Origin: Acidobacteriota bacterium
GTDB lineage: Bacteria; Acidobacteriota; Terriglobia; UBA7540
Assembly (NCBI GenBank): GCA_004298155.1
Contig: SCRD01000028.1
Coordinates: forward strand, 1-64,000
Length of the DNA stretch: 64,000 nucleotides
Reading direction: 5' to 3'
How positions within the stretch are numbered: the stretch's first letter is position 1; every line of letters starts with the position of its first letter. Under the pieces are notes generated by a model. The model had not been told where the DNA came from. It worked only from the letters and a program-made list of their open reading frames with translations, and made no database searches. The translations under genes were made by a program, and so were the position numbers. This document shows positions 16,756 through 26,056 of the stretch, one piece after another.

Positions 16756-17688
16756 ATGCAACTTTCTCGCGATATTTGGTTCAAACTCCAGAAGCTGAAA
16801 GCTTGGTGGGCATCAGCCCTCGGAACGACTGAGCCGAACTATGACACTTCCCACCGGATGTGCCCGGAGTGTCGCGCGCTGAATCCCCGGGGCACCAAAG
16901 TTTGCCCTCATTGCGGCGCGAAGATCGGCCCTCAACGGGCGCGCGGCGGCACGGGCGCTTCGAGCCGGATCATGGGCGTGATTCCGATGCCCACCAGTGC
17001 CACCTCCATGTTGGCCGCGGCGATTGTTCTCATGTTCGTGGTGGAATGGGTACTCACACAGAGGACCGGTGGGGCGGGCCAGTCAGGAGGGTTAACTGGA
17101 GGTATCCAGGGCATGGCGATGCTCCGGCTGGGAGCCAAATACGGGCCGTTGATCTACGCCGGCGAGTGGTGGAGGCTTGTCACGGCCATGTTCCTGCACG
17201 CAGGGCTGCTGCACATCGGCATGAATCTCTGGTGCTTGTTTGATCTGGGGCCCGAAGTGGAAGTGCTGTTCGGGATGTCAAAGTACATTGTGCTCTACCT
17301 TGTTACCGGCATCTTTGGATTTATCGTCAGCCTTTTTTGGAGCCCCATGGGTCTTTCGATCGGGGCGTCAGGCGCCATTATGGGCCTCATCGGGATTCTG
17401 ATCGGAGCCACTTTCCACCACGGACATCTGGGCAAAGAATACCGCAGTATGTTATGGCGATGGGTCCTTTATATTGTCATCTTCGGATTGTTCTTTCCGG
17501 TCGATAACGCCGCTCATTTTGGCGGGCTCATTGCAGGCATCGCTCTCGGATATCTTATCCCGGAAGGGGTTCCGGAGACGCGACCTGCTGAAAACCTGTG
17601 GAATGCGCTGGCCGTAATTTCCGTGGTCATCATTGCCGGTTCCTTTGCCCTCATGGCCCTTCAGATTAACAGTCCCATGTTTCAATGA
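16756..17688 (+). CDS. Rhomboid family intramembrane serine protease with N-terminal zinc ribbon
   Basis: A 310-residue protein. Residues 36-53 form a zinc-ribbon (CPEC ... CPHC). A six-helix rhomboid core follows from about residue 80. Landmarks are the GEWWR entry motif (137-141), HIGMNLW with the oxyanion Asn157, SIGASGAIMG with catalytic Ser205, and NAAHFGG with catalytic His254. Rhomboids cut transmembrane segments of membrane proteins inside the bilayer. A long loop between the first helix and GEWWR is Gly-rich. A clear promoter lies upstream and the gene appears monocistronic. Confidence 0.93.
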   Translation: MQLSRDIWFKLQKLKAWWASALGTTEPNYDTSHRMCPECRALNPRGTKVCPHCGAKIGPQRARGGTGASSRIMGVIPMPTSATSMLAAAIVLMFVVEWVLTQRTGGAGQSGGLTGGIQGMAMLRLGAKYGPLIYAGEWWRLVTAMFLHAGLLHIGMNLWCLFDLGPEVEVLFGMSKYIVLYLVTGIFGFIVSLFWSPMGLSIGASGAIMGLIGILIGATFHHGHLGKEYRSMLWRWVLYIVIFGLFFPVDNAAHFGGLIAGIALGYLIPEGVPETRPAENLWNALAVISVVIIAGSFALMALQINSPMFQ

Positions 17689-17780
17689 TCGCCTGGCAGT
17701 GGGCCATGTTCTTCACCTTCGGGCTCAAGTCAGTGGCGGGCTTTGTGCTGTGCACTTTCAGGTCCAGCAAGAAGACCTGC

Positions 17781-18428
17781 TTATTGGCCGGATGCTGTTT
17801 CGAGTGAGCCGTACTGGGTGGCGTTCGGCTGGCGCGCTTTCTCGAAGTCGGCGATCCGGTTTTCAAAGCGCATCGTCAGGCCGATATCATCCCAACCATT
17901 TAACAAGCATTCCCGACGGAAAGGATCGACCTCAAAAGAGAGCTTCAGTCCGCCGCCCGGAACTGGTGCTACTTCGGCGATCGTCTGGCTCTCCAGGTCC
18001 ACGGTAAGCTTATACCCCGGATTCTGTTCAGTCCGCCGGAAGAGCTCATCGACCTGGGCGTCGGGAAGAGTGATGGGCAGGATTCCGTTCTTGAAACAAT
18101 TGATATAGAAAATGTCGGCATAGCTGGGTGCGATGATGGCGCGGAAGCCATAATCGAGCACAGCCCACGGAGCATGCTCACGGCTGGAGCCGCAGCCAAA
18201 ATTGGTGCGCGCCAGCAGAATTGAAGCTCCCTGGTAGCGAGGTTGGTTCAGTACAAAGTCGGGATTTGGTTTTTCGCCCTCGATGTAGCGCCAGTCGTTG
18301 AACAGAAACCGGCCGAATCCTTCCCGTGTGATGGCCTTCAGAAACTGCTTGGGAATAATCTGGTCCGTGTCCACGTTCACGAGATCAAGCGGGGCTACGA
18401 TCCCGGTCAGCTTTGTAAAGGGTGTCAT
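17781..18428 (-). CDS. leuD: 3-isopropylmalate dehydratase small subunit
   Basis: A 215-residue LeuD that pairs with LeuC to isomerise 2- to 3-isopropylmalate in leucine synthesis. The N-terminus [31 protein letters not shown] is typical, as is [20 protein letters not shown] carrying the substrate-site loop. Length is normal for the bacterial small subunit. It lies 205 bases downstream of leuC on the same strand. The spacer contains a long inverted repeat, which could uncouple expression of the two subunits. Confidence 0.95.
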   Translation of the reverse strand: MTPFTKLTGIVAPLDLVNVDTDQIIPKQFLKAITREGFGRFLFNDWRYIEGEKPNPDFVLNQPRYQGASILLARTNFGCGSSREHAPWAVLDYGFRAIIAPSYADIFYINCFKNGILPITLPDAQVDELFRRTEQNPGYKLTVDLESQTIAEVAPVPGGGLKLSFEVDPFRRECLLNGWDDIGLTMRFENRIADFEKARQPNATQYGSLETASGQ

Positions 18429-18453
18429 GCTAATAACTCCGAAAGATAGTTCC

Positions 18454-18564
18454 GGGTTCTGAATTATGAGTTTTGGGTTGCGGGCTTACGGCATGCCGAA
18501 TCTCGTTTCAGGCATGATTGCTCGATTGTTCTCGGTCAAACCCATAATTCATAACCCTGAACCC
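18454..18564. repeat. Imperfect inverted repeat between leuC and leuD
   Basis: Arms at 18454-18479 and 18539-18564 read GGGTTCTGAATTATGAG... and its approximate reverse complement, about 26 bases each with a few mismatches. The roughly 60-base spacer contains a smaller GGCATGCC palindrome. The arms are made of TTCTGAATT/GGGTT words, unlike the surrounding coding DNA. Confidence 0.6.
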
Positions 18565-18633
18565 AGAACTCTCAATTTGTAACTTGTCATTTGTAATTTC
18601 CAGCCGACCAACGGCAAGCCGGCAGCATGTGAA

Positions 18634-20055
18634 CTACTCCACGTGTCCAACGTCCCACTTGCGAATGTCCACAAAGTGGCCCTCGACCGCCGCCGCGGCT
18701 GCCATCAGCGGGCTTACCAGGTGCGTGCGCCCGCCCTTTCCCTGCCGGCCTTCAAAGTTGCGATTCGACGTGCTGGCGCAACGTTCGCCACTTGGCAAAA
18801 CATCCGGGTTCATGGCCAGGCACATGCTGCAACCGGCGTCGCGCCATTCAAAGCCCGCGGCGCGAAATATCTTATCAAGACCTTCGGCCTCCGCCTGCGC
18901 TTTGACGCGGCGGGAGCCGGGCACGGCCAGGGCCCCTTTGATGGTTGAGGCGATTTTCTTCCCGTCGAGGACTCGTGCGGCCAGGCGCAGGTCTTCAATT
19001 CGAGCGTTAGTGCAAGACCCGATGAAAACACGGTCGATTGGGATTTCGGCGATAAGTGTCCCCGGCTTCAGCGCCATGTATTCCAGCGCCCGCTCCGCGG
19101 ACTGTCGAGACACTGAATCGCTGAAAGAGCCGGGATCCGGCACGCTGCCCGTCACCTCAGTCACCATGCCCGGGTTCGTTCCCCAGGTTACCTGCGGAGC
19201 GACATTTGCCGCGTCGAGCTCAACGACTCTGTCATAGGCTGCTCCGGGATCAGATGTGAGGCCCGTCCACCGATCTACGGCGGATTTGAAATCCTCGCCG
19301 CGCGGAACGTATGGGCGCCCTTCGAGATAGGCGAAGGTCTTATCGTCAGGTGCAACCATGCCTGCGCGCGCCCCACCTTCGATCGACATATTGCATACGG
19401 TCATCCGGCCTTCCATGGAAAGCTCCTGGATGGCCTCGCCTGCATACTCGATCACATGACCCGCCCCGCCCGCGGTCCCGATTTTTCCGATGATGGCCAG
19501 TACAATATCTTTGGCTGTAACACCGCGCGGCCTGCGCCCGCTAACGCGCACCAGCATAGGCCTGGACTTGAATTGCGAGAGGCACTGGGTTGCAAGCACG
19601 TGTTCTACTTCGCTGGTCCCGATGCCGAAGGCCAGCGCGCCGAATGCTCCGTGGGTTGAGGTGTGGCTGTCGCCGCAGACAATCGTCTGCCCGGGATTCG
19701 TGAGGCCGAGTTCTGGGCCGATGATGTGCACGATGCCCTGATTGCGGTCCTGCATATCAAACAGCAGGATGTGGTTTTCCCTGCAATTGCGCTCCAGCGC
19801 CGCAAACTGCGCGAGAGCGGCCCGGTCCAGGATGGGAAGGCTGCGATCTGTGGTTGGAACCGAATGGTCCATAGTGGCAAAGGTCAGGTCCGGCCGGCGT
19901 ACCTTGCGCCCGTGGGCACGAAGACCAGCGAACGCCTGTGCCGAGGTCACTTCATGGACCAGATGGCGGTCAATATAAAGCAGCGTCGGCTGCCCGGGCT
20001 CCTCCCGCACCGCATGGGCATTCCAGATCTTTTCGTACATTGTCTGCGATGGCAT
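18634..20055 (-). CDS. leuC: 3-isopropylmalate dehydratase large subunit
   Basis: A 473-residue aconitase-family large subunit that carries the 4Fe-4S cluster. It begins [14 protein letters not shown], has [32 protein letters not shown], and the cluster cysteines in [13 protein letters not shown] and [32 protein letters not shown] appears near the C-terminus as [17 protein letters not shown], the substrate-binding segment. Length matches LeuC. A TetR-type palindrome lies about 100 bases upstream of the ATG, so local repression is possible. Confidence 0.96.
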   Translation of the reverse strand: MPSQTMYEKIWNAHAVREEPGQPTLLYIDRHLVHEVTSAQAFAGLRAHGRKVRRPDLTFATMDHSVPTTDRSLPILDRAALAQFAALERNCRENHILLFDMQDRNQGIVHIIGPELGLTNPGQTIVCGDSHTSTHGAFGALAFGIGTSEVEHVLATQCLSQFKSRPMLVRVSGRRPRGVTAKDIVLAIIGKIGTAGGAGHVIEYAGEAIQELSMEGRMTVCNMSIEGGARAGMVAPDDKTFAYLEGRPYVPRGEDFKSAVDRWTGLTSDPGAAYDRVVELDAANVAPQVTWGTNPGMVTEVTGSVPDPGSFSDSVSRQSAERALEYMALKPGTLIAEIPIDRVFIGSCTNARIEDLRLAARVLDGKKIASTIKGALAVPGSRRVKAQAEAEGLDKIFRAAGFEWRDAGCSMCLAMNPDVLPSGERCASTSNRNFEGRQGKGGRTHLVSPLMAAAAAVEGHFVDIRKWDVGHVE

Positions 20056-20151
20056 AGTTCCTACTCTAACCTATTCTGAAAGCGTTCGGAAACCGGCCTG
20101 CAACGGACTATAATTATCTTGGTTCACGAGGTTTCATGTACGCCTCATAGA

Positions 20152-20167
20152 TACCGACCAGTCGGTA
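20152..20167. promoter_or_regulatory. TetR-family-type operator palindrome
   Basis: TACCGAC and GTCGGTA form perfect 7-base arms around a CA centre. ACCGACnnGTCGGT palindromes are the usual form of AcrR/TetR-type operators. It lies about 97 bases upstream of the leuC ATG and about 127 bases beyond the end of the DUF2165 gene; both genes run leftward, so leuC is the natural target. No TetR regulator is encoded in the window. Confidence 0.55.
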
Positions 20168-20293
20168 GGTACTGTAGCATGTCGGGTCTTCCCCTGTCAA
20201 TCATACCCTGCCTCGCGCCAGCTTTGCGCAAGAACGGCGTGCACGAAATGCGCCGAAGCGGCCCGCAGCCACACTGGCATAAGGTCTGCCTCA

Positions 20294-20791
20294 TCATGTC
20301 GAACTCCCGCTTTCCGGAATGATAACCACGAGCAATACGGTGCCCGTCACAATGAACATGCGAAGCGCTGCCTCCTGGCCGTTCCACGATTGGGATTGCC
20401 ACATCAAGAACCATTCCCCGCCCACGTCGAGAAAGACCACCAGCCACAGCAGCAGGCCGGCAGTCAGGCCCGCCACTGCTGTCCTGCCGGCTTTGTGGAA
20501 GGCGCCCACAGATCCTCGCAATTCTCGTAGCATCCCGATACTTCCCACCCAGCACAGGACCATTGCGACCGCTTCCCACACAATAATTCCGTCATAGAAC
20601 GCTTTCTGCCACCAGGCGCTTTGAATCACACGCCACATGACATGGTTTCCCGGGAACACTGTATCCATCAACATCACGTGGCGAACAAACTGATAATTCG
20701 TCTCGTAATCCGTGCAGTTGTTGAAGACAATCAACGTGTAGTAAAAAGCAACGGTAGCAACGAGCAGCACTCTGGAAATGCGCAGCGTCAT
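20294..20791 (-). CDS. DUF2165-like small integral membrane protein
   Basis: A 165-residue membrane protein with about four hydrophobic segments. The pattern fits DUF2165: an N-terminal helix, then FNNCTDYETNYQFVRHVMLMDTVFP, a loop with WRVIQSAWWQKAFYD, and helices beginning GIIVWEAVAMVLCW and LLLWLVVFLDVGGEWF. The function of this family is unknown. ATG 20791 has CGGAGACACG before it and gives the normal DUF2165 start; an upstream Met would add 19 residues without support. Confidence 0.85.
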   Translation of the reverse strand: MTLRISRVLLVATVAFYYTLIVFNNCTDYETNYQFVRHVMLMDTVFPGNHVMWRVIQSAWWQKAFYDGIIVWEAVAMVLCWVGSIGMLRELRGSVGAFHKAGRTAVAGLTAGLLLWLVVFLDVGGEWFLMWQSQSWNGQEAALRMFIVTGTVLLVVIIPESGSST

Positions 20792-20910
20792 CGTGTCTCC
20801 GACGAAGGACAAGCCCGAAATTGGCCATGATTTGCAGGCATTATACACCGCAACCGCAGGCGCTACGCGCGCTTTGATATATTCGCCCAGCAGGATGTTT
20901 AGGCGTAAAA

Positions 20911-22206
20911 TTGGGCCGTATGCCAGTGCTTTATTGCAATCACCTCTTCTCGATCAATCGCGAGAAGGCTCGTTCGTCACGGCGAACCTTTTTCAAGACG
21001 GCGACGCTCGTAGGTAGCGCATTTGCAAGTTTTTCGATTGGCCGCGCGGCAAAGACCGGAAAAAGTCGGTCTCGATGGCGCGCCCATGCCGTCGCGAGGC
21101 TTCCCGGCGGCTACCAGGTGGCCGCCGCAGAGGTCGATAACAGCAGCCGACCGGACATCTTCGCTCTCAGCTCGGAACAGAATATTGTTGACTGGTACCA
21201 GAACCCTTCGTGGCACGCCCGCTCCGTTACGACTGCAGCCGCGAGAAATATCAGCCTGGCGCCTTTGTTTCGTCCGGGATACCCAACGCGAGGCATGGCG
21301 CTCGCGAGCGGTTTTAACCTTGATCATGCTGAAGAGGGCGGCGATATCTGGTGGGCGCGGCCGGGGGCATCACTCGATGCCGAGTGGTCTCTCACACTGA
21401 TCGGGCGAATTCCAGGGTCGCATCGGCTCCACTGGGCGGACCTTGACGGCGACCGGCGGCAGGAATTGGTGGTGGTTCCAATCGTGGGTGCGGGATCGAG
21501 GCCTCCTGATTATTCCGTCCCGGCGCAGATCACCTGGTTCGAGATGCCCGAAGCGTTATTGACGGGGCACGCTGCGCCAGCCAGCCAGCAATCAAGCCAG
21601 TGGATTCCGCACCTGGTTGATGATTCACTGACCATTGTGCATGGCGTTCACGTGATTGATTGGAACGGCGACGGCCGCGATGAAGTTCTAACGGCAAGCA
21701 CGCAGGGTGTGAGCCTCTTCGAATCCACCGGCCAAGGTGTAGACCTCAAGTGGAAGCGGACACTTCTGACGCCGGGCGATCAAGATGAACGTTACCACGG
21801 CGCCAGCGAAATCGGCGTAGGCAAGGTCCATGGCCAGCGGTTTCTGGCCACCATCGAGCCCTGGCACGGCGACAAAGTGGTGGTCTATCCCGGCGGGAAT
21901 GATGAGTTCTCAAAGCGTGTGGTGATTGATTCGAGCTTCAATAACGGGCACGCTCTGGTCTGCGCGGATCTCGACGGCGACGGCAACGACGAAATCATTG
22001 CCGGGTATCGCGGCCCGGGAACTTCGCTCTATATTTACCATGCCACCGATGAAAGCGGCAGCGCCTGGGAGCGCGAAACGCTTGACACAGGGATGGCGGC
22101 CTCTTGCCTGGCGATTGCAGACATCAACGGCGATGGCCGTCCGGACATTGTTGCCGTCGGCTCATCCACCGCCAACGTCAAGTGGTATGAAAATCTTGCT
22201 TTCTGA
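20911..22206 (+). CDS. Tat-exported FG-GAP/VCBS repeat protein
   Basis: A 431-residue secreted protein. The N-terminus contains a twin-arginine motif SSRRTFFKTATLVGSAFA (about 22-39). The rest is a beta-propeller of FG-GAP/VCBS-type repeats recognised by Asp-rich calcium-binding loops: DLDGDRRQELVV, DWNGDGRDEVLT, DLDGDGNDEIIAG and DINGDGRPDIVAV. Such propellers bind ligands or proteins outside the cell. The precise role is unknown; similar proteins accompany sugar-degrading enzymes. The start at TTG 20911 is uncertain, but any start must lie before the RR motif. Confidence 0.8.
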   Translation: MGRMPVLYCNHLFSINREKARSSRRTFFKTATLVGSAFASFSIGRAAKTGKSRSRWRAHAVARLPGGYQVAAAEVDNSSRPDIFALSSEQNIVDWYQNPSWHARSVTTAAARNISLAPLFRPGYPTRGMALASGFNLDHAEEGGDIWWARPGASLDAEWSLTLIGRIPGSHRLHWADLDGDRRQELVVVPIVGAGSRPPDYSVPAQITWFEMPEALLTGHAAPASQQSSQWIPHLVDDSLTIVHGVHVIDWNGDGRDEVLTASTQGVSLFESTGQGVDLKWKRTLLTPGDQDERYHGASEIGVGKVHGQRFLATIEPWHGDKVVVYPGGNDEFSKRVVIDSSFNNGHALVCADLDGDGNDEIIAGYRGPGTSLYIYHATDESGSAWERETLDTGMAASCLAIADINGDGRPDIVAVGSSTANVKWYENLAF

Positions 22207-22273
22207 GCCTCGCCAGGCGATTTTCCACGCCAAAACACACGGCCCATTCACGAATATTTTCTATCGGGCTCAG

Positions 22274-23758
22274 TTACACAATCCGGTTGGGGTCGCTGGT
22301 ATCGGGCAATTGTCCGTGATAGCGAAAAACCAGCTTGAGCAGGCGCACCAACATTCGTGACTGCTTGCGGACGTACCACTGGTCAGCGGCGCGGCGGTTC
22401 CCGAGGGCGTAAGTGGGGTATGGGTGGATGGTATCGGCCATCTTGCGGAGCGACACCTTATTCCGCATGGCAAGTGCGAATTCGCCGATCATGTCGCCGG
22501 CGTGAGCACCCAGGATGCTGGCGCCATATATTCTTCCATCAAATTTTCGCGCGAGGACTTTCACCACACCGGCGGTCTCGCGGTCAGTGACGGCACGGTC
22601 GACCTTGCTGAAGGGAAAACGGTAGACGGCATACCGCTGCTTGCGGTTTTTCAATTCAATTTCAGATGCGCCCGCGTGCGCAAGCTCGGGGTCAGTAAAC
22701 GTGCACCAGGGAACGTTAACGGCGTCAACCGACGTTCGAACCCGGAGCAGTGCGTTGGTGACGGCCACTTTGGCCATGTGTTCCGACATGTGCGTGAACT
22801 GGAAGAGTCCTGTAACATCTCCGCAGGCAAAAATGTTTTCCGCCGAGGTTCGGCAATGGCGGTCTACGGTGACGCCGTTGCGGCTGACCCGGACGCCTGC
22901 AGCCTCCAGACCTAACTCATCGAAGTTGGGCCGGCGGCCCGCCGCCACCAGCAGGACATCTCCTTCCACGGTTTCCGGCGTCGGCGAAGAATTCCTGCGG
23001 AAAGCGGCGCGGATCTTTGTGCCGGCACACTCGGTTCCTTCTACAGTGCTTCCCAACAGAAACCGGATTCCCTCGGCGGCAAGATGTTCGCCCAGGAGTC
23101 CAGTAAGTTCTGCATCGTCGCGAGGCAAAATATGATCCTGCGTGTTAATAACAACAATCTCGCTGCCGAGTCTCCGGAAGGCCTGTGCCATTTCGATTCC
23201 AACCGGACCCGCGCCGAGGACAATCAACCTTGCCGGCAGCTTTGAGATCGTGAAGATCGTTTCGCTGGTAAGGTAAGGCGTTTCGGCAAGCCCCTCGATG
23301 GGCGGGATGCTCGGACGCCCGCCTGTAGCGATCACGAAATAGCGGGATGCCACCTGGCGCCTGCCTCCGCCGCGTCCCAGGACCTCAATCTGTCTTGGGC
23401 TGATGAATTGTGCCCTTCCTTCAATGACGGTGATGCCCATTTTCTGGTAGACAGGAGGAGCGTCAGCCTCTTCATAAACGGCGTTTTGAATTTCGTGAAC
23501 TTTGTCCATGACCGTGGAAAAGTCAAACTCTGGTTCTGACGCCTTCAGACCGTAACGATTGGCTGTGCGAATATTGTTGGCGATTCCGGCTGCCTTCAGC
23601 AGGGCCTTGCTCGGCACGCAGCCGGTCCAGGTGCAGTCACCGCCAAGCCTGCTCTCTTCCACTAGCGCCGTTTTTGCGCCCAGGGAGGCCGACATTCCCG
23701 CGGCGGTCAGTCCTGCGGCACCCCCGCCAATCACAACCATGTCAAAGTCCAGCGCCAT
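22274..23758 (-). CDS. Pyridine nucleotide-disulfide oxidoreductase, mercuric reductase-like
   Basis: A 494-residue class I flavoprotein disulfide reductase. It has an N-terminal FAD fold (MVVIGGGAAGLTAAG), the redox-active GGDCTWTGCVPSKALLK, an NAD(P) fold (LIVLGAGPVGIEMAQAF), and a GDVTGLFQFTHMSEHMA flavin segment. The C-terminal dimerisation domain ends with HPYPTYALGNRRAADQWY. It has no N-terminal heavy-metal domain and lacks the C-terminal vicinal Cys pair of true MerA. It resembles the widespread mercuric-reductase-like or dihydrolipoamide dehydrogenase-like group of uncertain substrate. No mer genes are nearby. Confidence 0.88.
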   Translation of the reverse strand: MALDFDMVVIGGGAAGLTAAGMSASLGAKTALVEESRLGGDCTWTGCVPSKALLKAAGIANNIRTANRYGLKASEPEFDFSTVMDKVHEIQNAVYEEADAPPVYQKMGITVIEGRAQFISPRQIEVLGRGGGRRQVASRYFVIATGGRPSIPPIEGLAETPYLTSETIFTISKLPARLIVLGAGPVGIEMAQAFRRLGSEIVVINTQDHILPRDDAELTGLLGEHLAAEGIRFLLGSTVEGTECAGTKIRAAFRRNSSPTPETVEGDVLLVAAGRRPNFDELGLEAAGVRVSRNGVTVDRHCRTSAENIFACGDVTGLFQFTHMSEHMAKVAVTNALLRVRTSVDAVNVPWCTFTDPELAHAGASEIELKNRKQRYAVYRFPFSKVDRAVTDRETAGVVKVLARKFDGRIYGASILGAHAGDMIGEFALAMRNKVSLRKMADTIHPYPTYALGNRRAADQWYVRKQSRMLVRLLKLVFRYHGQLPDTSDPNRIV

Positions 23759-24056
23759 TTGGGCCCTTGCTGTCCAGAGGCCTCGTCATCTTAGCGACCC
23801 CTGCAGATCTCAAATTTCCCAATTCAAAGATTTATACCATTTCTCACCCTTCGATGCGCATGGATCGATTGGGTCAGAGCGTTGCCCTCGTCGGGTAGGA
23901 GATTTTGCGGCATGGTATCCGCCTGTACACAATTACAATGGCCCATTGGGTGATACAACGGCACTGTATGTCGAAAAGAACAGGGCCACGTTCTCCATTT
24001 TCTCCACGCGCCGGAACCGCCACGAGGATTTTGACCGACTCATCGGGGAAGGCCCC

Positions 24057-24329
24057 TCAGAAGGGCTCGCCACTGAGGCAGCGTCCGATGACTTTCTGGA
24101 GGGCCTGCCACGGGACGTACATTCGGGATCCCATGCGAAGCGAGTAAACCTTGCCCGAATCCAGCCAGCGATAAAAAGTAGAGCGGGAAATGTGACCGCC
24201 GGTTCTGCTGCGGAGGATCCGCCAGGCGGCAGTCGGAGGCAGTAACTGGGAGTGTGAATGGATTTCTCCCAAATTGAGTGCTCCAGTCGGAACCGTCGAT
24301 CGATTGAATGATTCTGTCCTAATTGCCAT
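24057..24329 (-). CDS. Excisionase/MerR-like helix-turn-helix protein
   Basis: A 90-residue basic protein whose C-terminal half reads HISRSTFYRWLDSGKVYSLRMGSRMYVPWQALQKVI. This is the winged-helix excisionase pattern: helix-turn-helix, wing, then a helix. Residues 1-45 are less typical. GAGGTGTCAACGC precedes the ATG. Such proteins act in phage or element excision or as small transcription factors. No integrase or attachment site was found beside it, so a chromosomal regulator or an element remnant are both open. Confidence 0.65.
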   Translation of the reverse strand: MAIRTESFNRSTVPTGALNLGEIHSHSQLLPPTAAWRILRSRTGGHISRSTFYRWLDSGKVYSLRMGSRMYVPWQALQKVIGRCLSGEPF

Positions 24330-24521
24330 GCGTTGACACCTCGATGGAAGTGGCGCCGCTTTTGCTCATGCGGTCCATTGTGGAGCAGATTCCGGATTAC
24401 AACTCAATCCTGCTATTTCCGTCAATCGAGACATGCCAGGATATACCCCTGCATTAGATGGCGGAATAAACCCAGTCTGGGGGTCGAAGTTTCCTTCCGG
24501 CTTCGGCATCAAGTTAATCGG

Positions 24522-24926
24522 CTAAGAAGTTCCATCGTCTTGAAATTGTTCCCAATTGGCGGCCATGCGGCGGCGGTCGCGTTTACGGCTTCCTTCGTAC
24601 TCTTTTTCTGTCGGCAGGATCCTCGCAGGGTCAAGAAGCATGCCCGTGGGTTGGTGGGAACGAAAAAGTGCCGGTTCTTCCTGTTGGTGTATATGGTAGA
24701 CACACATTCCGTAACCGAACGAAGATGCCGGAAATACGCATCCTTTTTCTGCGCAGCGTACAGTTAAAAAAGAGGTGTTCTCAGGTTTCGCGACTGAATT
24801 TGTAGTGAAGCCGAGCTGCTGAGGCCCAGCAAGCTTGCCGGCAGTCCCGGAATCTCTTCTTCCTTCAAGGTCAACGGCCGAATGAGCAACGGACTGAAAA
24901 CAAATATTCCGGTTCGAATCTTTCAT
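24522..24926 (-). CDS. Small Cys/His-rich, putative zinc-binding conserved protein
   Basis: A 134-residue protein. The ATG at 24926 follows AAGGAGGAGTACG, one of the best ribosome sites in the window. The frame is open much further upstream, but that extension looks like translated spacer. The core is VRCAEKGCVFPASSFGYGMCVYH split as CAEKGC, GYGMC and YH: three Cys and a His suited to one zinc site. Then LFRSHQPTGMLLDPAR and a basic C-terminus with SRKRDRRRMAANWEQF. I have an unverified recollection of similar sequences in acidobacterial genomes. The basic tail suggests nucleic acid or ribosome contact, which is inference. Confidence 0.6.
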   Translation of the reverse strand: MKDSNRNICFQSVAHSAVDLEGRRDSGTAGKLAGPQQLGFTTNSVAKPENTSFLTVRCAEKGCVFPASSFGYGMCVYHIHQQEEPALFRSHQPTGMLLDPARILPTEKEYEGSRKRDRRRMAANWEQFQDDGTS

Positions 24927-25476
24927 CGTACTCCTCCTTGTGTTCTGTTTCGAGGTATCGATCGGGCAAGGAATCATGAGGTAAGGCTGGTTGCAACCAG
25001 GTTTGGATATGTGAGGTGGAGCAGTGCTTCGGCCAGTCCTCGGCGATATCGACAGGTCCATGTTGATTCCTGTACCCACCGAAAAAGGTAAACGGGAGGG
25101 ACAAAAAGGCAACGAGTCTGAAAAGGCTCCTTTAGGAGTTGTTACGAGATAATCAAAACAAAGCAGTTGAGAAACGAGTCCGAGTTCAGGATTGCTGCCC
25201 GTACCCTTGATGCCACGTGTAGAATCAGTAAACATGTTCCCCACAAACGTTTGCTTGCTCGTTGACCTAAGCATGTGATACAACTCAGAACTCGCGTGGA
25301 TTGGTGCTGCCCGTAGAGCCCTTTGAATTGTAGCGGGGGAAGCTTTGACGCAGACAGTACGACCCAAGCCCCGGTCGCCTGCACCGTCCCCCCCTTTCAA
25401 CGGTTGCATGCAGTCGCGGCTCAGGCGCAACAAGAACGTCCGGAAGCAACAAAAAGCTTCCGAATTCACAAACCTG
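24927..25476. other. Sparse spacer upstream of two divergent small genes
   Basis: About 550 bases with no supported gene. An open minus-strand frame runs through most of it into the small zinc protein, but its translation has no protein-like pattern. No repeat, operator or RNA gene was recognised. Confidence 0.4.
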
Positions 25477-25485
25477 TGGTATACT
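25477..25485 (+). promoter_or_regulatory. Extended -10 promoter of the HTH/coiled-coil gene
   Basis: TGGTATACT matches TGn plus a -10 hexamer TATACT at 25480-25485, 53 bases before ATG 25538. No good -35 lies 16-18 bases upstream, as expected for an extended -10 promoter. AT-rich TATATTTATAG follows directly. Confidence 0.45.
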
Positions 25486-25537
25486 AGCCTATATTTATAG
25501 TCATGTCAAGTGAAAACTAACCAGGAGAAGGTCCTCG

Positions 25538-26056
25538 ATGGCTGATCTCGATGTATCAAAAGTAATTCGCAGAGTTCGACAGAAGCTTCAGGTGAGCCAG
25601 GAGGGATTGTCACGCCTTCTGAATGCCACGAAGGGAGCTGTCCAGCACTGGGAACGCGGGAGGAACCGGCCAGACCTCGCACGCCTGATGGCCTTGCGCC
25701 AGCTCTGCCCTCCTTCTCAGGAGCGCAAGGACCTGGATGCTCTTATCCGGGACTCACAAGTTCAGGTTTCACCCTACTCTTCGATCAAAACCGGATTGCG
25801 GACCCAGGCTGCAAAGGGAAAGGACCTTGATGAATTGTTTCCACCGCAGGGACTCGATGTTCTGCGGCGCGAAAATCAGCGGCTCCAGCGCCAGATTGCC
25901 AAGCTCCAATCAACCCTGGACCGGAAGACCCAGCAGGTCCATATTCTTGAGGAACTTGCTAAAGATCTCCAAAGTCAGATTGCAAGCCTCCAGTCCGGGA
26001 CGACAGGAACACCGGCGGTCTCCGCTGAGCCAACGGCCAAGTCGGCGGACCAATAG
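25538..26056 (+). CDS. HTH transcriptional regulator with C-terminal coiled coil
   Basis: A 172-residue protein. Residues 8-62 form an XRE/Cro-type helix-turn-helix (VIRRVRQKLQVSQEGLSRLL, then GAVQHWERGRNRPD), the DNA-binding half. Residues about 108-153 form a heptad-rich coiled coil (LRRENQRLQRQIAKLQSTL, then VHILEELAKDLQSQI). The rest is low complexity Thr/Ala. This gives a two-part regulator dimerised by a zipper-like helix with no ligand domain. AGGAGAAGG precedes the ATG and an extended -10 promoter lies upstream. Targets are unknown. Confidence 0.8.
   Translation: MADLDVSKVIRRVRQKLQVSQEGLSRLLNATKGAVQHWERGRNRPDLARLMALRQLCPPSQERKDLDALIRDSQVQVSPYSSIKTGLRTQAAKGKDLDELFPPQGLDVLRRENQRLQRQIAKLQSTLDRKTQQVHILEELAKDLQSQIASLQSGTTGTPAVSAEPTAKSADQ

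Noticed and set aside
22274-23758. True mercuric reductase MerA
   Set aside because: No N-terminal metal-binding domain, no C-terminal Cys pair and no other mer genes nearby.
24900-24930. tRNA-like GGTTCGAATC T-loop sequence
   Set aside because: It lies within the first codons of the small zinc protein, and no acceptor stem or anticodon arm can be built around it.
24927-25469. Long N-terminal extension of the small zinc protein (to about 315 residues)
   Set aside because: The extension has no protein-like pattern, while an internal ATG has AAGGAGGAG at ideal spacing and starts just before the conserved part.
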